This document shows, in pieces, positions 20,524-23,844 of a stretch of 23,844 bases of DNA. The notes beneath the pieces were generated by a model. It saw only the letters and a list, made by a program, of their open reading frames with translations, was not told the DNA's origin and made no database searches. Origin of the DNA: Amphimedon queenslandica (Eukaryota; Porifera; Demospongiae; Haplosclerida; Niphatidae); assembly GCF_000090795.2 (NCBI RefSeq), contig NW_003546560.1, positions 33,988 to 57,831 on the forward strand, given 5' to 3'. The first letter of the stretch is position 1, and each line of letters begins with the position of its first letter. Made by a program: the position numbers and the translations under genes.

Positions 20524-21714
20524 TCATTTGACGTACAGCTCATAAAAGCTAACAGGAGAGTCCTCATCATCACTACTTTGTTCTGCACACACCCTCAGCT
20601 CAAGGTAGTCAGTAGTGGCAGTGTTTAGTACCTTATTGAACCATGGAAGACTAGGACGAGATGTACAGCAATTACCTTCAAGAATACTACATCCTTTACC
20701 ATCCCACAATGGATCAGACGTATACAGTATGTATTGATATGTACCATCATCAGGATTACCAGATTCACAGAAGTAGTCATTACCAATAAAAGACTGAAGG
20801 GTTGAGTTTTGAGGGCTACCTTGAGCGCAAGGACAGTTGTATCGATGGTCATTACTAGGATTAAAAATACTGGATTCAAGTAGTCCAGCCATTAGTGTCC
20901 AGATATGTTGACGAGGAGACCCACGAGTGATGCTAACACCATCAACATAATAAGAATTAAGATCATTGTGACTTTGGAGGCCACCAATCCTATGATCAGC
21001 TGCATCAGTTGAAGCATATTGATATCCTACTACTCTACCACACACTTGAGAGTAACTGATACCGTTAGATGGAAACTGAACTGATACACAACTGCCTTCA
21101 TTTATATCTGATGTTGCTGGTCTACCACAAGCTCTAACTCCTCCTGACTGGTACAGTTTAAACCCAGAAGGACAGTTCTCTGTAGCATCAGTCATATCCA
21201 GATATCCTAGCCTTGTCCATCCTCCTCCTGAACCACACAGCTCCTCCATATTGCAGTAAACATATTGAGTTCCATCATTAGTTGCCAGTAGATATACACC
21301 AGAAGGACTGTTTGGTTGTTTGTCCTTTATCTCTTGACACGAAGTAGGGATAGGAGAGAAGGAAGATGAGTCATTTTGTAACATGATAAGGTCTTCCACT
21401 AGTAGCAGTATATCATTGATAACTCCAGCATTAGAAGTAGCAGTCTCCTTGATATGAGAGAGAGAAGAAATGATACCGTCCATTTTCTGTTTTATCTCTT
21501 GAATATCTTGACCATTGTTCCTGGTAGTATTGAATATTTCATTCAATAGTCCATCATCAGTGTTGTATTGATTGGTATCAGTATTACTGGTATCACTGCA
21601 GGTAGAGCAGGCTGCAGTACAGGTACTGTTAGCAGCATCAAATGTAAGAGCAAGATTAGAACTGCTGATAAACTGAGGGAGACAAGCAATAGCTAGTATA
21701 AGAAGAGAGAGCAT
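20524..21714 (-). CDS. Secreted fibrinogen-like protein, intact tandem copy 2 (396 aa)
   Basis: A single uninterrupted exon. Residues 1-19 are a signal peptide (MLSLLILAIACLPQFISSS). Cys32, Cys36 and Cys39 form a short cysteine cluster that could link subunits. Residues 54-115 are a heptad-like helical stretch (probable coiled coil) with NTT and NDS glycosylation sites. From Cys126 the fibrinogen N-terminal pattern appears (SCQEI, SGVYLL, YVYCNM, GGGWTRLGYLDMTD). The rest departs from canonical fibrinogen: VCGRVVGYQYAS, YYVDGVSITRGSPRQHIWT, CPCAQGSPQ, GNDYFCESG, DPLWDGKGC, WFNKVL. I recall this arrangement as a large uncharacterised family in sponges and cnidarians; that is memory, not a search. 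It is likely an extracellular oligomeric binding protein. Its ligand is unknown. Confidence 0.88.
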   Translation of the reverse strand: MLSLLILAIACLPQFISSSNLALTFDAANSTCTAACSTCSDTSNTDTNQYNTDDGLLNEIFNTTRNNGQDIQEIKQKMDGIISSLSHIKETATSNAGVINDILLLVEDLIMLQNDSSSFSPIPTSCQEIKDKQPNSPSGVYLLATNDGTQYVYCNMEELCGSGGGWTRLGYLDMTDATENCPSGFKLYQSGGVRACGRPATSDINEGSCVSVQFPSNGISYSQVCGRVVGYQYASTDAADHRIGGLQSHNDLNSYYVDGVSITRGSPRQHIWTLMAGLLESSIFNPSNDHRYNCPCAQGSPQNSTLQSFIGNDYFCESGNPDDGTYQYILYTSDPLWDGKGCSILEGNCCTSRPSLPWFNKVLNTATTDYLELRVCAEQSSDDEDSPVSFYELYVK

Positions 21715-21758
21715 TATTATTCTCTTTGTAATGATTGTTTACTGTTTACTCTTCACTC

Positions 21759-21766
21759 CTTTTATA
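21759..21766 (-). promoter_or_regulatory. TATA box of the intact fibrinogen-like gene
   Basis: On the minus strand TATAAAAG lies 45-52 nt upstream of the start codon (21712-21714), followed by a purine-rich leader. The spacing leaves room for a 5' UTR of roughly 15-25 nt. It is called from position and consensus only. Confidence 0.5.
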
Positions 21767-22068
21767 ATATTCAGAAGAGCCTGACTAATGATGTCAGACA
21801 TGATGCTGTATGTAATGAGAAACATTCAAAGAACGTACTCTAGTCTAGTAAATTTCAACCAAAAATGTGCAGGTGTTTTAGTAGTAGACTAGCACTATCA
21901 ATTTGCATACCTTTCTGTTTGAGTGCATGAGCAAATTGAAATACCATCGTTTTTAATTTTAATTATTATCTTAAAATCAACTAAAAATAACACATAACTA
22001 AGGCTAACTATAAAAAGCTAACTTTTGACACAATTCTATCAAACTTTTCATTAGTATTGTCATGCATC

Positions 22069-23008
22069 ATTTGATGTACAACTCATAAAGGTTCTTCATT
22101 ACTTGTACTTTGATCAGCACACACCCTCAGCTCAAGGTATATAGTTAGTGTTGGATAAACACGCATAACCATTGATAACCATTGTGTCATGAACATAAAT
22201 TAATCATTAATAACCATTACATAACCATAACCACACATAACTATACCATTGATAACTTTACATAATTGATAACCAAACATAACCATACACAATCAGCAAT
22301 TGCAGATACATGTAGTCACATCACCTTGAGTGATAAGTAAATATGCACTAGATATGCATGCATGATACATGTGAGCCTGTAATATTAGAATAACCACAAC
22401 ATAAGTAATAACCAGTTTGCTGTTTGTTTTAATCAAACAGAACCTCTCTATTATTGGCCACATATGTGGATCAGATGTATAGTGTATGTAATCATATGTA
22501 TCATCAACAGGATTACCAGATTCACAGAAGTAGTCATTACCAATGAAAGACTGAAGACTTGAGTTTTGAGGACTACCTTGAGCAAAGGACAATTATAAAT
22601 ATATGCATAGTACTATTAGCATCTTCAAGTAGTCTAACCATTAGTGTCCAGACATGTTGACGAGGAGACCCACGAGTGATACTAACTCCAAGAGCATAAT
22701 AAGAATTAGTATCATTGTAATTTTGAAGGCCACCAATAGTAGGTTCAACATCATTTGAAACATATTGATATCCCACTACTCTACCACACACTTGAGAATA
22801 ACTGATATGAAAACTGAGCTGATACACAACTGCCTACACTTAATGTTGCTCTACCACAAGCTCTAACTCCTCCTGACTGCGTAATACAGTCTAAACCCAG
22901 AAGGTCAGTCCACTGTAGCATCAGTCATATTTAGATATGCTTGTCTTGTGCATTCTACTGAACCACAGTGCAGCTCCTCCATATCACAGTAAATATTCAT
23001 TGTTCCTT
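22069..23008 (-). pseudogene. Fibrinogen-like secreted protein, tandem copy 3, degraded and interrupted
   Basis: The sequence matches the intact gene at 22069-22137 and again at 22467-23008, with multiple frameshifts. Between these, the segment corresponding to about 110 bp of the intact gene is replaced by about 330 bp of unrelated sequence. At 23009 the match stops exactly at an LTR. The fragment encoding the N-terminal half (signal peptide and coiled coil) would lie beyond the retrotransposon and is not in the window. Confidence 0.85.
22138..22466. repeat. Insertion carrying a degenerate ATAACCA array
   Basis: 22160-22290 is a run of imperfect ATAACCA/ATAACCATTG units. The rest is unrelated AT-rich sequence ending near a CCACATATGTGG palindrome. 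It replaces coding sequence of tandem copy 3, so it came in by insertion with deletion. No ends typical of a transposon were found. Confidence 0.55.
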
Positions 23009-23286
23009 TGTAGTAACTTCGGGACTTAGTGACAATAGCACGCGTTTGCTCTTGATAACAAAGATACTTTACAAAGAAGTACTAAGAACTAATCAACTAA
23101 CCAACTAGGTATCGTGTATGCAGTACAGAACTTAAAAACATTAAAAAGGTTCTATATTTAGGTACATTACATAATCACTAATAATAACATAATCTAACCA
23201 TTAATATCTAATAACATTAACACTAATAATAACTACAATATTAATAATAACTACTTACAAATACATAATAAGATTAGTTTACTACA
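23009..23286 (-). mobile_element. 3' LTR of a Ty3/Gypsy-type retrotransposon, 278 bp
   Basis: The two ends are TGTAGTAA and TTACTACA, a perfect 8-bp inverted repeat with the canonical TG...CA. On the minus strand it follows the polyprotein stop codon and a purine tract, as a 3' LTR should. A TATA-like CTAAATATAG lies in the middle. The outer flank at 23008 is inside fibrinogen-like copy 3. The partner LTR and target duplication are outside the window. Confidence 0.85.
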
Positions 23287-23302
23287 ATTCCTCCCCATTA
23301 AG
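23287..23302 (-). promoter_or_regulatory. Polypurine tract (plus-strand primer site)
   Basis: AATGGGGAGGAAT on the minus strand sits directly against the LTR and overlaps the polyprotein stop codon. This is the expected position for the primer of second-strand DNA synthesis in LTR elements. Confidence 0.75.
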
Positions 23303-23844
23303 TTTGAACGAGAGGTGCATAACGGTCAACTGGTCTACGAACTCTTGTAGATCTACGGGGTGATGGAGGGTTCTCAGGTGGTTGATCCTCAGTAGTAGCT
23401 GTTTGATTATCCAGAGATTCATCACCTGTGAATGCATCTGGTAATTGCCAATTATCATCTGTTGATTCAGTGTTGTTAGAGAATCTCTTCCTGAGATGAT
23501 CAACATGATGTCTCAAAATAATTCCATTATCTGTAATTACTTCATACGAAACTGGTCCTGTCTTTTTAACAACTTTAACAGGTATCCATTTATTCTTAGG
23601 ATTGTGAAAATCTTTAGCAAAAAGATGATCTAAATTCTCTAGGTTGTTTATCAGATGTTGTTTTCTGTTGTTTCTTTTCAATCATCTCTCGAGTAGTATC
23701 AGGATGTAGCAAATCCAAGCATGTTCTTATTCTCCTCCCCATTAAGAGTTGAGAGGGAGATAACTCAGTAGTAGTAGTCTGAGGAGTTATTCGATAATTG
23801 AGCAAAAAACGAGACAATCTTAATTCAATCGGTTCATCCATTTT
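23298..23844 (-). mobile_element. C-terminal end of Ty3/Gypsy-type pol polyprotein (integrase), partial
   Basis: Reading leftward from the window edge, the first frame has the integrase-core end pattern (FLLNYR, then PSQLLMGR). The second frame has a Trp-containing segment with KTGPVSYEV and HVDHLRKR, the integrase C-terminal (GPY/F-like) module, and a basic tail with RRSTRVRRP. The two frames are out of register near a five-A run (23619-23623 on plus), so this copy carries a frameshift there and is probably dead. The element enters from beyond 23844. The family is called by motif. Confidence 0.85.

Overview
This is eukaryotic, AT-rich, intron-containing DNA. The features point to a marine demosponge, probably Amphimedon or a close relative. 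The evidence is very short GT-AG introns (37-230 nt, one of 1.3 kb), frequent TACATGTACATGTA motifs, an animal ROCO/Death-fold gene, fibrinogen-like secreted proteins of a type expanded in sponges and cnidarians, and many small inverted-repeat transposons. The organism call is inference; no marker gene was aligned.

Layout. 1-370 holds a non-LTR retrotransposon scrap followed by a dispersed repeat. About 1800-2985 (+) is a decayed phosphoglucomutase-2-like gene. 3289-8710 (+) is the main gene: 11 exons that can be joined in frame from the sequence alone. It encodes an unfamiliar beta-rich N-terminal domain, a Death domain, a Roc GTPase domain, a COR-like region and a C-terminal helical Death-fold/CARD-like domain. 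Its Roc domain looks frameshifted until a 37-nt GT-AG intron is recognised. 8918-9959 (+) carries decayed pieces of the same domain types. 9960-12260 is a pile of nested small transposons and repeats, one with an embedded tRNA-like Pol III box pair. 12635-12760 is a trinucleotide/hexanucleotide microsatellite.

12950-14060 (-) is a multiply frameshifted fibrinogen-related (FReD) gene. 14100-18500 holds inverted repeats, MITEs and a few possible dead exons of an unrecognised + strand gene. 19337-23008 (-) is a tandem array of three copies of a secreted fibrinogen-like protein gene. Only the middle copy (20524-21714, 396 aa, with signal peptide and TATA box) is intact. The third copy is broken by a Ty3/Gypsy-type LTR retrotransposon, whose 278-bp LTR and polyprotein end run off the right edge.

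How the genes relate. The ROCO/Death-fold protein has the design of an intracellular signalling or innate-immune hub, and the fibrinogen-like proteins have the design of secreted recognition molecules. They are neighbours within 25 kb, but nothing in the sequence proves that they act together.
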